64,000 bases of DNA from JAJRTA01 sp965603125. GTDB lineage: Bacteria; Zixibacteria; MSB-5A5; GN15; FEB-12. The notes below the pieces were generated by a model that saw only the letters and a list, made by a program, of their open reading frames with translations, was not told where the DNA came from and ran no database searches. The position numbers were made by a program, and so were the translations under genes. The DNA is taken from contig CBFDBU010000005.1 of assembly GCA_965603125.1 (NCBI GenBank), forward strand, positions 62,001-126,000, given 5' to 3'. Shown piece after piece: positions 17,092-24,935 of this stretch. Within the stretch, counting starts at the first letter, position 1, and the number at the start of each line of letters is the position of its first letter.

Positions 17092-18156
17092 ATGATATTG
17101 CTGAGCAGAAAGCTGTGGTTATGGTCGTTTGTGGCGGTTCTGGGGCTGGTGGTGTACCTTGTGTCTTGCGATGGGAAAGCCACCCAATTCCAGCACGTAC
17201 CAGACGACCCCAAGGACTACCGGGTCTATTTCTGTGATCCGGAGGGTACTCCTCAGCTTTTCATCTATCACCCCGTGACCCGGCATGTCGATTCGATAGA
17301 AATCCCCTGGTCCGGTGTGAGGTCGATGACAGCTTCGGCCGACGGCCAACGTCTCTACCTTACACTGGAGACCTCCGTGATCGTGGTTGACGCCGAATCA
17401 CTAATGTTCATAGCTGAGTTGACGCTCGGTGGCAAAGGCGCCGTTGCAGTCTCGCCCGATGGCCAACTCCTGGCTACTGGCAGCGGTGGTGGGCTTGTCA
17501 TCCTTGATGGGTCAGATTACTCTGTCGTTTTTCAGGATACCGCACCGGGGGTCGGTGTCTTTTCCAGCAACAGCCAGAGATTCTATGGTTCAACCGAAAC
17601 AGAAGTATACAAACTGGATCTATCCGACACTCCGTTCTCAATAACCACAAGGACTTTTCCGGATGGTTCTATAACTAGCATGATCCCTTCGCCCGATGAA
17701 ACGAAGTGGTTTCTCTATGTGAGGATTGGAACGTTCGCATCAGTTTTTAGAGTCTACGATGTTCCGATGGACTCCATAATATTCAGCGACTGGATTATGC
17801 CGGGTTACGGTCAGATCGCAATCACACCGGACGGGAGATATGTATTCTACAGCAACCCTGGCCGTGATGCGGTCGTGTTCCCACGGGACCTGTGTTTTAC
17901 GGTCTTTGATGTTGAGGCCAACAAGATCGACCGGGTTGTATCAGATACCGACTTCTTCACCGGTCCAAGCTGGGTTGCCCCCCCCAATAGGATGGCCATC
18001 ACCCCGGACGGCCGCTGGTTGGTGATGCTGGGTGGCTCGCTTGCCCTGCGGGTTCTGTATCTGTATGACATCCAAACGGGGCTCCTTGTGCATCGCGAAG
18101 ATTGGGGGGGGAGTGGACATATATTTACGAATGTGACCGTTCAAAATGCGATGTAA
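17092..18156 (+). CDS. Beta-propeller-like lipoprotein, paralogue 2
   Basis: Tandem paralogue of the gene at 15700, 354 residues. The first 50 residues are nearly identical, including the lipobox YLVSC and the DDPKDYRVY segment after it. The propeller part has diverged far more than the leader DNA. Blade motifs SADGQRLYL, SPDGQLLATG, SPDETKWFLY, TPDGRYVFYS and TPDGRWLVML mark about six to seven repeats. The ATG at 17092 is equivalent to the preferred start of paralogue 1. The subtilase gene starts 25 bases after its stop, so the two are likely co-transcribed. The strong conservation of N-terminus and leader against a variable domain may reflect recent gene conversion or diversification of the exposed domain. 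Confidence 0.8.
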   Translation: MILLSRKLWLWSFVAVLGLVVYLVSCDGKATQFQHVPDDPKDYRVYFCDPEGTPQLFIYHPVTRHVDSIEIPWSGVRSMTASADGQRLYLTLETSVIVVDAESLMFIAELTLGGKGAVAVSPDGQLLATGSGGGLVILDGSDYSVVFQDTAPGVGVFSSNSQRFYGSTETEVYKLDLSDTPFSITTRTFPDGSITSMIPSPDETKWFLYVRIGTFASVFRVYDVPMDSIIFSDWIMPGYGQIAITPDGRYVFYSNPGRDAVVFPRDLCFTVFDVEANKIDRVVSDTDFFTGPSWVAPPNRMAITPDGRWLVMLGGSLALRVLYLYDIQTGLLVHREDWGGSGHIFTNVTVQNAM

Positions 18157-18181
18157 ACTATAAACGTAAGGAGAATTGATC

Positions 18182-20059
18182 ATGAGGAAACTGAGATTGG
18201 TCGTAGGAAGTCTTGCTGTGATCATATTGACAGCTGGACAGGGCTTGGCCCATCATTACTATGGCGGTGGCAACGCCATTCCTTTGAAGGTGGATTCTTC
18301 GAAAGTGACAATCAAATTCGACGAGGCATTTCCCAGTGCCAATCAGCAAGCCTTGCTTGCCGGTATCGACCGCATAGTCGGCGTGGTAGCCGATGACCAT
18401 GCTATAGACGATTTCATGGTCTGTACCCTGTCTACCGGGGAGAACTATTATAATTTCGCGGACTCGGTCGAAGCTCTTGACGGCGTTTACTCGGTTGAGC
18501 CGTTTTATCGAAACCAATCCGATTCCGCCTTCCTGGTCGGGACGCGTCTCTGTGTCGCCTTCGAGGAGAATCTATCAAGTGCTCAGATAGAGAGCATCAA
18601 TACGGCATACAACACTGTAATCGACCACGAGGTGCCTGGGATGCCAAATGTTTACGTACTGAGAAATACCGATTCATCCGGTTACGGTTTGCTTGATCTT
18701 GCGAATACATACTACGAGATGTCCGAGACCCGCTATTCACATCCAGAGTTCGGTGTGTGGATTCAGAAACATGCGTATAAGCTGTACGATTACTATGCCG
18801 ACTATCAGCCACACACTAAGAGAGTTATCGGCGAGTTCAACACCGCCTCGGTGTGGGACTTTGCAGGTTTGCAGCGTCCTATTACAGTGGCTGTTATTGA
18901 TGACGGTGTAGATCCCCACGAGGACTTACCGGCATCCAGACTGCTGCCCGGTTACGATTATGCCGACACAGATAACGATCCAAGCCCCGGTTATAAATGT
19001 GCTCATGGTATGGCATGTGCTGGAATAATCGCGGCGTCTCATACTACGGACAGCATTGCCGGGCTGCAAAGCTCAAGCGGCACGATATCTCTATACCCCT
19101 TTGTCAACGTCTTGCCTATCAAGATATTCCATGATGGCTGTGATGCTGTTGGAATATATCCTTCTGATCTGGCAGCCGGTATCACCGCCGCCTATGCAAG
19201 CGGAGCGGATGTGCTGTCAAATAGTTGGGGATATGGATTCAGCGGACCCGGCGATGACGATTATGATGTCCTCAGTGAAGCTATTGAGAACGCCACTCTT
19301 CTCGGACGTGGAGGCTGCGGCTGTCCGGTGATCTTCTCGGCGGGTAATGCCCATCCGTGGATATCCGGTGTCCTCTATCCAGCATGGTTGCCTTCAGCTT
19401 TTTCAGTCGGGGCGACTCATTTGGACGATTACCGCTGGGGCTACAGTTCCTACGGTCTCGGGCTGGACATGGTCGCCCCGAGCGGTGATTTTTGTCTCCA
19501 GGGAGATGTTTGGACTCTGGATCAAATGAGTAACCTGGGCAACAACCCGAATGTCACCTCGATGTGCGATTATCCCGTCACATGGAACTGCGGTCCAGGT
19601 AACGATCAGGACTACGACTGCAACTTCGGTGGTACCTCGGCGGCGTGTCCGATAGTGTCGGGGACGGCGGCGCTGCTGCTGGCCAAAGACTCCACCCTCA
19701 GCGCCCAACAGGTCTACGACATTCTGCGGGGGTCGGCCGTCACCGAGCTTGACTGGGGTCCGCTGCAGGATACGCCACACGTGCAATACGGTTACGGTCG
19801 GGTGGATGCATTCCGGGCGGTGTTGTCGATCTCGCACGGGGATATCAATAACGACGGTGCCGACCTCATCGATGTCTCAGACCTGGTGTACCTGGTTGAC
19901 TGGATATACGTGGAGGGCCCGGCGCCTTTTCCGTCGACTCGTCTGGCGGATGTCGACTGCTCCGGGGGGCTTCCGGGTGACATAGCCGACATTGTCTATC
20001 TTGTTGACTACATGTTCACCAGCGGCCCGCCGCCGGTGAGGCCCTGCTTCGAGTTCTGA
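18182..20059 (+). CDS. Secreted subtilisin-like serine protease (S8) with dockerin repeats
   Basis: Exported endopeptidase of 625 residues. It has a signal peptide (1-23) and a pro-region (about 35-220). The S8 catalytic domain (about 230-540) carries the complete triad: Asp in VAVIDDGVD near residue 240, His in CAHGMACAGIIA near 275, and Ser in GGTSAACPIVSG near 485, plus the oxyanion Asn in IFSAGNAHP near 388. Several cysteines in and near the catalytic domain suggest disulfides. The C-terminal 70 residues are two dockerin-like repeats (GDINNDG...DVSDLVYLVDW and DVDCSG...DIADIVYLVDYMF), matching those of the protein at 12741. The ATG at 18182 has AAGGAG about 8 bases upstream. Substrate unknown; surface-displayed proteolysis is likely. 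Confidence 0.92.
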   Translation: MRKLRLVVGSLAVIILTAGQGLAHHYYGGGNAIPLKVDSSKVTIKFDEAFPSANQQALLAGIDRIVGVVADDHAIDDFMVCTLSTGENYYNFADSVEALDGVYSVEPFYRNQSDSAFLVGTRLCVAFEENLSSAQIESINTAYNTVIDHEVPGMPNVYVLRNTDSSGYGLLDLANTYYEMSETRYSHPEFGVWIQKHAYKLYDYYADYQPHTKRVIGEFNTASVWDFAGLQRPITVAVIDDGVDPHEDLPASRLLPGYDYADTDNDPSPGYKCAHGMACAGIIAASHTTDSIAGLQSSSGTISLYPFVNVLPIKIFHDGCDAVGIYPSDLAAGITAAYASGADVLSNSWGYGFSGPGDDDYDVLSEAIENATLLGRGGCGCPVIFSAGNAHPWISGVLYPAWLPSAFSVGATHLDDYRWGYSSYGLGLDMVAPSGDFCLQGDVWTLDQMSNLGNNPNVTSMCDYPVTWNCGPGNDQDYDCNFGGTSAACPIVSGTAALLLAKDSTLSAQQVYDILRGSAVTELDWGPLQDTPHVQYGYGRVDAFRAVLSISHGDINNDGADLIDVSDLVYLVDWIYVEGPAPFPSTRLADVDCSGGLPGDIADIVYLVDYMFTSGPPPVRPCFEF

Positions 20060-20255
20060 TCGAATCGCCATAGCGGTGAAAAATGTGACCCTCACGGCTG
20101 CGCATTGTGTTATAATTGTTATAGCGTGCGCTTCCGATAATGATAAGATGGGTTGCCCCTTCCTCCTCAGCTGACGCACGCGATCCCACTGGCTGAGGTT
20201 TCCTGGGAAGCTGCAACCCCGTGAAACCCATACCCGGTCAGGGATGACTGGAGGA
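20060..20255 (+). promoter_or_regulatory. Candidate cobalamin (B12) riboswitch upstream of nrdJ
   Basis: The leader before the B12-dependent reductase carries pieces in the order of cobalamin riboswitches. GGTGAAAA lies near 20074 and GGCTGCGCATTGTG near 20097. CCACTGG at 20186-20192 is followed 13 bases later by GGGAAG. After 26 bases comes a B12-box-like GGTCAGGGATGACTGG (20236-20251), which runs into the ribosome-binding site GGAGG. Two mutually exclusive pairings are visible. GCGTGCG (20124-20130) pairs with CGCACGC (20175-20181). ATGGGTT pairs with AACCCAT, enclosing CCTCAGC with GCTGAGG. The match is imperfect, and a TATAAT at 20111-20116 could instead be a promoter inside the region, in which case only the 3' half would be transcribed. 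Confidence 0.5.
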
Positions 20256-20259
20256 ACAG

Positions 20260-22512
20260 ATGCCGTACGATCAGGACATGAGGCTTTCCGACAACGCTCT
20301 GGCGGTGCTCAAAAGGCGTTACCTGGCCAAAGACAAGCAGGGTCGGGCTGTTGAGACACCGAAGGACCTGTTTGTGCGCGTGGCCGGTGTTATCGCCGAG
20401 GCCGACCGCAACTACGGCGCCGACGAGGAACAGATCGCAGCCACCGCCCGTGATTTCCTTGAGGTCATGATGCGACTTGAGTTCCTGCCCAACTCACCGA
20501 CATTGATGAACGCCGGTCGACCGCTGGGGCAGCTTTCGGCCTGTTTCGTTCTTCCGGTGGGCGACTCGATGGAGGAGATATTCGAGGCCAACAAGAACGC
20601 GGCCCTGATCCACAAATCCGGCGGCGGCACCGGTTTTTCGTTTTCTCAGCTTAGGCCGCGCAACTCGGCGGTGGCGTCAACATCGGGCGTGGCCTCGGGG
20701 CCGGTTTCATTCATGAATGTGTTCAACGCCGCCACCGAGGCGGTCAGGCAGGGAGGAACCCGCCGCGGGGCCAACATGGCGATACTCCGTGTCGATCACC
20801 CCGACATACTGGAGTTCATCACCTGTAAGGATGACACATCGGAGATGACCAACTTCAATATCTCCGTCGCCGTCACCGACGCCTTCATGGAAGCGCTTGA
20901 ACAGGGCCGATCTTACCCTCTGTTCAATCCTCACACCGGGAGAACCCACACTATCGATGGAAACGAGGTGTCGCTTGACACGCGCGAGATTTTCGATCTG
21001 ATCGTCGAGGGCGCCTGGCGAACCGGTGAGCCGGGGATCATCTTCATCGACCGTATGAACCGGCTCAATCCAACCTACCCGGCGGAGACGATCGAGGCCA
21101 CTAATCCCTGTGGTGAGCAACCGCTGCCGCCGTATGATTCCTGCAATCTCGGTTCGATCAATCTGAAGACGTTCGTAAAAGACCCCCTCCCGGATGACTA
21201 CACCGTGTCCCGCCCTTCGCATGGTCTCGACTGGGAACGTTTGGCAACAGTGATCCGCACCGGTGTGCATTTCCTCGACAATGTCATCGACCGTAACAAG
21301 TACCCGATTCCCGCCATTGAGGAGCAGACCGTTAAGAACCGTCGTATCGGCCTGGGAGTCATGGGCTGGGCCGACACCCTGGTCAAGCTGGGTCTACCGT
21401 ACAATGCCGAGCAGGCATTCCAGCTCGGCGAGGACGTGATGGCCTTTATCGAGAACGAGGCGCGCAACCATTCGTCAGAACTGGCCAAGAGGCGCGGCAG
21501 ATTCCCCAACTGGGACAATTCCGTCTACGCCCACGACAACGTCGCCATGCGCAACGCCGCCGTTACGACCATTGCTCCCACCGGCACCATATCGATAATC
21601 GCCGGCGTCTCATCGGGAATCGAGCCATATTACGCTGTCGCTTTCGAGCGGAACGTCATGGATGGGACGCGGCTTATCGAGACGAATCCCCTCTTCGAGC
21701 AGATCGCCCGTGAGGGCGGATTCCACAGCGACGACCTGCTTAAGAAAGTGGCCTCGCGACGCTCGCTTGCGGACATAACGGAAATCCCCGACAAGGTCAA
21801 GGCCGTCTTTCTGACCGCGACGGATATCTCACCCGATGAACATATCCGGATGCAGGCGGCTTTCCAGCAACATTGCGACGCGTCGGTCTCCAAGACCATC
21901 AACTTTCCGGCTTCGGCCACACGCGAGGATGTACGTAAAGCGTTTGAGCTCGCCTACCGCTCAAACTGCAAGGGCGTGACCATTTATCGCGACAACTCCC
22001 GTCCCAATCAGGTCCTGTCGACACGGACCACGGCAGAGACAGACCGGTCCACCGGGATTGTGGCGCAAGTGGAAAAGCGGCCTGAGGCTCTCCCCGGCAT
22101 CACGGAAAAGATCAGAACCGGCTACGGCAACCTCTATGTCACGGTCAACACCCGCGACGGTCACCCCTTTGAGGTATTCGCGCACATCGGCAAGTCCGGC
22201 TATACGACTATGGCCGATACCGAGGCGATATGCCGCCTGATCTCACTGGCTTTACGCTCCCACGTACCGGTTGGACAGATCATCCGACAGCTTCGCGGAA
22301 TCGGTGGTTCCAGCCCGGTGTTTTCCGGCGGGGCCAAGGTCTCATCGATACCGGATGCCATTGCGCAGGTTCTGGGCAGGCATTTCGGTTCCGGCGAGGA
22401 AACTGCCGACACGGGCGGAGTCGTGGGCGAAATCTGCCCTGAATGCAGCGGTGTGATGATTTTCGACGCCGGCTGTTTCTCCTGTCCCAGTTGCGGTTAT
22501 TCCACCTGCTAA
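20260..22512 (+). CDS. nrdJ: Adenosylcobalamin-dependent (class II) ribonucleoside reductase
   Basis: Makes deoxyribonucleotides from ribonucleotides using a radical generated by adenosylcobalamin, independent of oxygen. The 750 residues contain the class II/III barrel. An N-terminal region has EFLPNSPTLMNAGRPLGQLS, with the first redox cysteine following in the LSACFVLP strand. KSGGGTGFSFSQLRP, the active-site NPCGEQPLPPYDSCNLGS segment and a TIAPTGTIS phosphate-binding loop follow. A C-terminal zinc ribbon (CPECSG...CPSCGYSTC) with redox-active cysteines is typical of NrdJ. GGAGG is 6 bases before the ATG and is part of the candidate B12-responsive leader. No other RNR class is visible in the window. 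Confidence 0.97.
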   Translation: MPYDQDMRLSDNALAVLKRRYLAKDKQGRAVETPKDLFVRVAGVIAEADRNYGADEEQIAATARDFLEVMMRLEFLPNSPTLMNAGRPLGQLSACFVLPVGDSMEEIFEANKNAALIHKSGGGTGFSFSQLRPRNSAVASTSGVASGPVSFMNVFNAATEAVRQGGTRRGANMAILRVDHPDILEFITCKDDTSEMTNFNISVAVTDAFMEALEQGRSYPLFNPHTGRTHTIDGNEVSLDTREIFDLIVEGAWRTGEPGIIFIDRMNRLNPTYPAETIEATNPCGEQPLPPYDSCNLGSINLKTFVKDPLPDDYTVSRPSHGLDWERLATVIRTGVHFLDNVIDRNKYPIPAIEEQTVKNRRIGLGVMGWADTLVKLGLPYNAEQAFQLGEDVMAFIENEARNHSSELAKRRGRFPNWDNSVYAHDNVAMRNAAVTTIAPTGTISIIAGVSSGIEPYYAVAFERNVMDGTRLIETNPLFEQIAREGGFHSDDLLKKVASRRSLADITEIPDKVKAVFLTATDISPDEHIRMQAAFQQHCDASVSKTINFPASATREDVRKAFELAYRSNCKGVTIYRDNSRPNQVLSTRTTAETDRSTGIVAQVEKRPEALPGITEKIRTGYGNLYVTVNTRDGHPFEVFAHIGKSGYTTMADTEAICRLISLALRSHVPVGQIIRQLRGIGGSSPVFSGGAKVSSIPDAIAQVLGRHFGSGEETADTGGVVGEICPECSGVMIFDAGCFSCPSCGYSTC

Positions 22513-22566
22513 TCCTGCCGATATAACTACGTAAGCGCTCGTAATCCTTTTCGCGCAGACAGTAAT

Positions 22567-23265
22567 ATGGCAGCACAGAAATTCATACCGGCAGGTCGCA
22601 CCGCCCTTGTGCAACCGGTGACCAGTCAGTTCGACACCGAGCGACAGAACACCAGCCCCGGTGTAACCCCAACAGCGTTTCAGGTTCAGACTGAATACGC
22701 CCATAATCCCTATCCCCGCATTACGACCACGATACTTAACTCCGGTCGGGTGGTGCACAAGGTTGAAAAGAAGCTCGATCGAACGGTGCAATCACTCGAA
22801 GAACAACAGCAAGTTGAGGTGATGCTTAACGATCAGCACTCCGAGGTAGTGGCCATCCTGAAGAGGCCACAAGATCCCAACGCGGCAGTTCGGGAGACTG
22901 CGCAGGAAGCCCCGGCCAAGTCTGCCTCCATTGTCGAGCGACTCCATGCGATACCAGGATCGGAGCACATATTCCGACTGGACAATGAGGGCAATTTCAT
23001 AGGGCGAGCAACCGAGACGCAGTTCAGGAAATCGTTCAAAGCCGTCTTCAAGAACCTCCCGGCGCTGATGGAGATATTCGCTGAACTGGCGGGGGACTTC
23101 CCGCAGCCGCGGCGGCAATCCGGCATTTATGAGGTTGAGCGGGACCGACTGTACTTCGTCTCCACGGGCAGTGAATGTATCTTTATCACCGTTCGTCGCG
23201 TTGACCGCGACACTGACTACGAAAAAACTATCAAAGAAGCCATCGGCGACGACGACCGGCAATAG
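22567..23265 (+). CDS. Hypothetical protein with roadblock-like C-terminal domain
   Basis: Unnamed 232-residue soluble protein, 54 bases after nrdJ and possibly co-transcribed. The first 110 residues are low in complexity and probably disordered; they include an ILNSGRVVHKVEK motif often seen in bacterial tension- or GTPase-related proteins. The last 110 residues (from about IPGSEHIFRLDNEG) look like an alpha/beta sensor module. A hydrophobic helix (FKAVFKNLPALMEIFAEL) precedes a GIYEVERDRLYFVS strand pair. This recalls Roadblock/LC7 regulatory domains, but the assignment is only by appearance. No catalytic motif was found. No link to ribonucleotide reduction is evident beyond position. Confidence 0.65.
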   Translation: MAAQKFIPAGRTALVQPVTSQFDTERQNTSPGVTPTAFQVQTEYAHNPYPRITTTILNSGRVVHKVEKKLDRTVQSLEEQQQVEVMLNDQHSEVVAILKRPQDPNAAVRETAQEAPAKSASIVERLHAIPGSEHIFRLDNEGNFIGRATETQFRKSFKAVFKNLPALMEIFAELAGDFPQPRRQSGIYEVERDRLYFVSTGSECIFITVRRVDRDTDYEKTIKEAIGDDDRQ

Positions 23266-23345
23266 GGCTGGCCCAGCACGGAAACTGTAGCTCCGCTATG
23301 GGTGGGGTAGCGCGCGTAGCGCGAAAAGCGGGGATTGCCCCCCTG

Positions 23346-23774
23346 TTACACCTCCTTCTCTCGCCAGGCAAGGATCGAGCCCGGCAGCGTGTGCGCCAAA
23401 TAATGCAGCGCGGCAAACGCTACGATCAGATTCGGGTCATATTCCTGATTGGCCAGGGCAATGACCAACAACAGTGCCAGACTCAGCACGGTGAAGATGC
23501 CATAAGAGGTCCGTAGTGACTCGTGCGTGATCCCCTGTTGGCGCTCGTCGAGGTTCTCGATCTTGGTATGTGTCAGCCACCACAGACGGGTGCGTGCATG
23601 GAGAAAAACGAAAGACAGCACGGTGAGCAGCATCAGGCAAATCGCCGCGACAGCTATGAAGGTTGACTCACCGTACATCTCGCCGGTGTAGATGACCGCA
23701 ATCAGGGCGAACATGACGAAGTAGTTCAGCACGACCAGGGCACGACGTTTTGATTGGGAGGCTCTGATACTCAT
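23346..23774 (-). CDS. Four-helix membrane protein paired with an XRE regulator
   Basis: Hypothetical inner-membrane protein of 142 residues with four hydrophobic segments (about 15-33, 40-58, 92-108 and 113-130). The cytoplasmic loop between helices 2 and 3 contains NLDERQQGITHE, a charged motif that I associate with the DUF2178-type membrane partners of small HTH regulators. Its ATG lies one base after the XRE stop, and its Shine-Dalgarno (GGAGG) sits inside the last XRE codons, so the two are translated together. A role as a sensed or regulated partner of the XRE protein is an inference from this pairing. Confidence 0.75.
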   Translation of the reverse strand: MSIRASQSKRRALVVLNYFVMFALIAVIYTGEMYGESTFIAVAAICLMLLTVLSFVFLHARTRLWWLTHTKIENLDERQQGITHESLRTSYGIFTVLSLALLLVIALANQEYDPNLIVAFAALHYLAHTLPGSILAWREKEV

Positions 23775-23775
23775 C

Positions 23776-24030
23776 TTAGCCCTCCTTTCTGTGTTTGAGC
23801 AGTTCTTGACTCATCGGTTGGAGCGGCTCGGTGGCGAAAATCATCTCAATCGGCAATCCGAAACATTCGCTGATCCGAAAGGCCAGATCCAGGCTGGGGT
23901 TGTACTCTTCGCGTTCGAGATAACCAACCGTCTGGAAATTCACCCCGATGATTTCGGCCAACTCCTTGCGTGAGATTCCGCGCTCCTGCCGGAGAACCGC
24001 TATTCGGTTATATAGTTTTCTAGTTTCCAT
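23776..24030 (-). CDS. XRE-family HTH transcriptional regulator
   Basis: Compact DNA-binding protein of 84 residues consisting almost entirely of a lambda-repressor-like HTH: NRIAVLRQERGISRKELAE, then IIGVNFQTVGYLE as the recognition helix region, then NPSLDLAFRISECFGLP. The short C-terminal tail (FATEPLQPM) is typical of YozG/Cro-like regulators. The start at 24030 is chosen over an ATG five codons upstream because AGAGGTGA directly precedes it. A palindrome that could be its operator lies 40 bases upstream (24070-24085). It forms a coupled pair with the membrane protein at 23346. Confidence 0.9.
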   Translation of the reverse strand: METRKLYNRIAVLRQERGISRKELAEIIGVNFQTVGYLEREEYNPSLDLAFRISECFGLPIEMIFATEPLQPMSQELLKHRKEG

Positions 24031-24069
24031 ATTCACCTCTGGCATTCTATACGGTAAATATATCGGAAT

Positions 24070-24085
24070 GTTGTATATTTACAAC
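24070..24085 (-). promoter_or_regulatory. Putative operator of the XRE regulator
   Basis: GTTGTA and TACAAC form a perfect palindrome around a 4-bp AT centre, 40 bases upstream of the XRE start. On the minus strand TTGTAA within it could serve as a -35 box, with TATATT about 16 bases downstream as -10, so bound protein would block transcription. Confidence 0.45.
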
Positions 24086-24158
24086 AGTTTTTTTGAAAAT
24101 ATTTCTGTCGCGGAACGGACCAAGCCTGCTCATGGTGACCAGGCCCGGGAGGTCGTTT

Positions 24159-24201
24159 CGTCGGGTCTTGGCGTCGATGCAATCGACGGTGCGACCCGAC
24201 G
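24159..24201. repeat. Nested inverted repeat
   Basis: Outer arms CGTCGGGTC and GACCCGACG (9 bp) enclose an inner perfect hairpin CGTCGAT-GCA-ATCGACG (7-bp stem, 3-nt loop). No T tract follows, so it is not an ordinary terminator. Confidence 0.6.
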
Positions 24202-24241
24202 ATTACTCATAAGGCCTTGTTGCACAGTAGGACTATCAACG

Positions 24242-24282
24242 GGCAGGTAACACGCTTGCCTTCGGCAACCGCAAGACCTGCC
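24242..24282. repeat. Second nested inverted repeat
   Basis: Outer arms GGCAGGT and ACCTGCC enclose the inner hairpin TTGCC-TTC-GGCAA. It resembles REP-type elements; no other copy was found in the window. Confidence 0.5.
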
Positions 24283-24442
24283 GGAACATGCACTTCTGAC
24301 AGCCTTCCTCGGTCTGCCCCATCCGTCATACTCCGTGGGCGGCAAACACCTCGGTGTTGTTTTTGTAGGCGACAGACCACTGGGAGGTTCCCGAGCGCCG
24401 CGATGAGAAGGGAATGGAACTTCGGGGCGACACTGTCTTCGT

Positions 24443-24919
24443 TTACAGCCGGTTCAGTTTCCTGAAGAGTGCGCTGGTAGAACGACCCCTGGTGAGTGGT
24501 ACCCGTTTCACGGCGCCGCCGTATGATTTGACGAACTCGGCGCCGACGATCTCTGCAAATCGGTAATCCGCACCTTTGACAAGCACGTCCGGCTTGACCC
24601 GGCGAATCAGCCGGTCGGGTGTGTCCTCACCGAAGAAGACGACGTAATCTACCGCTCTTAGGGCCAACAGGATGGCTGCCCGGTCGCCCTGCTTCTGGAG
24701 GGGACGCGCCCGACCCTTGAAACGGCGAACACTGGCGTCGGTGTTGAGGCCCACGATCAGAACGTCACCCAGCGCCCTGGCCCGGGACAGATATTCCACG
24801 TGCCCACGGTGGAGAATGTCAAAAACACCGTTGGTGAATACAATCTTCTTCCCTGACCGTCGCAGGTGGGTTATCAGGCGGGTCAGGTTTGACCTGCTGA
24901 CAAGATTTTCAGCGGGCAT
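24443..24919 (-). CDS. rfaE2: D-glycero-beta-D-manno-heptose 1-phosphate adenylyltransferase
   Basis: Transfers AMP to heptose 1-phosphate to make ADP-heptose for the LPS inner core. The 158 residues form a cytidylyltransferase-fold domain. The nucleotide-binding signature FTNGVFDILHRGHVEYL contains the HxGH element, followed by VGLNTDASVRRFKG and the end motif TRGRSTSALF (variant of the ISTT region). The length matches stand-alone RfaE2 rather than the fused HldE. The kinase partner rfaE1 ends 16 bases upstream on the same strand, which supports an operon and the heptose pathway assignment. It is consistent with the lptD gene elsewhere in the window. Confidence 0.93.
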   Translation of the reverse strand: MPAENLVSRSNLTRLITHLRRSGKKIVFTNGVFDILHRGHVEYLSRARALGDVLIVGLNTDASVRRFKGRARPLQKQGDRAAILLALRAVDYVVFFGEDTPDRLIRRVKPDVLVKGADYRFAEIVGAEFVKSYGGAVKRVPLTRGRSTSALFRKLNRL

Positions 24920-24935
24920 GGGATATCGATCCCGC

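Larger units (their letters stand above)
24031..24442. other. Gene-free stretch with operator and two inverted repeats
   Basis: No credible gene on either strand. From left to right it holds the putative XRE operator (24070-24085), a nested inverted repeat (24159-24201), a second inverted repeat (24242-24282) and a small AACACC / GGTGTT hairpin with T-rich flank near 24346-24366. Confidence 0.55.

Noticed and set aside
20060..20259. TPP riboswitch in the nrdJ leader
   Set aside because: A GGCTGAGG and an ACCC...GAAACC segment recall the TPP core, but the order and the following CCGG/GCGGAGGGA elements do not fit, and the downstream gene is B12-dependent.
23266..23345. TAGCGCG direct repeats near 23308 as a possible operator or terminator
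   Set aside because: Short GC-rich repetition without a T tract or palindrome of useful length; no consistent role.
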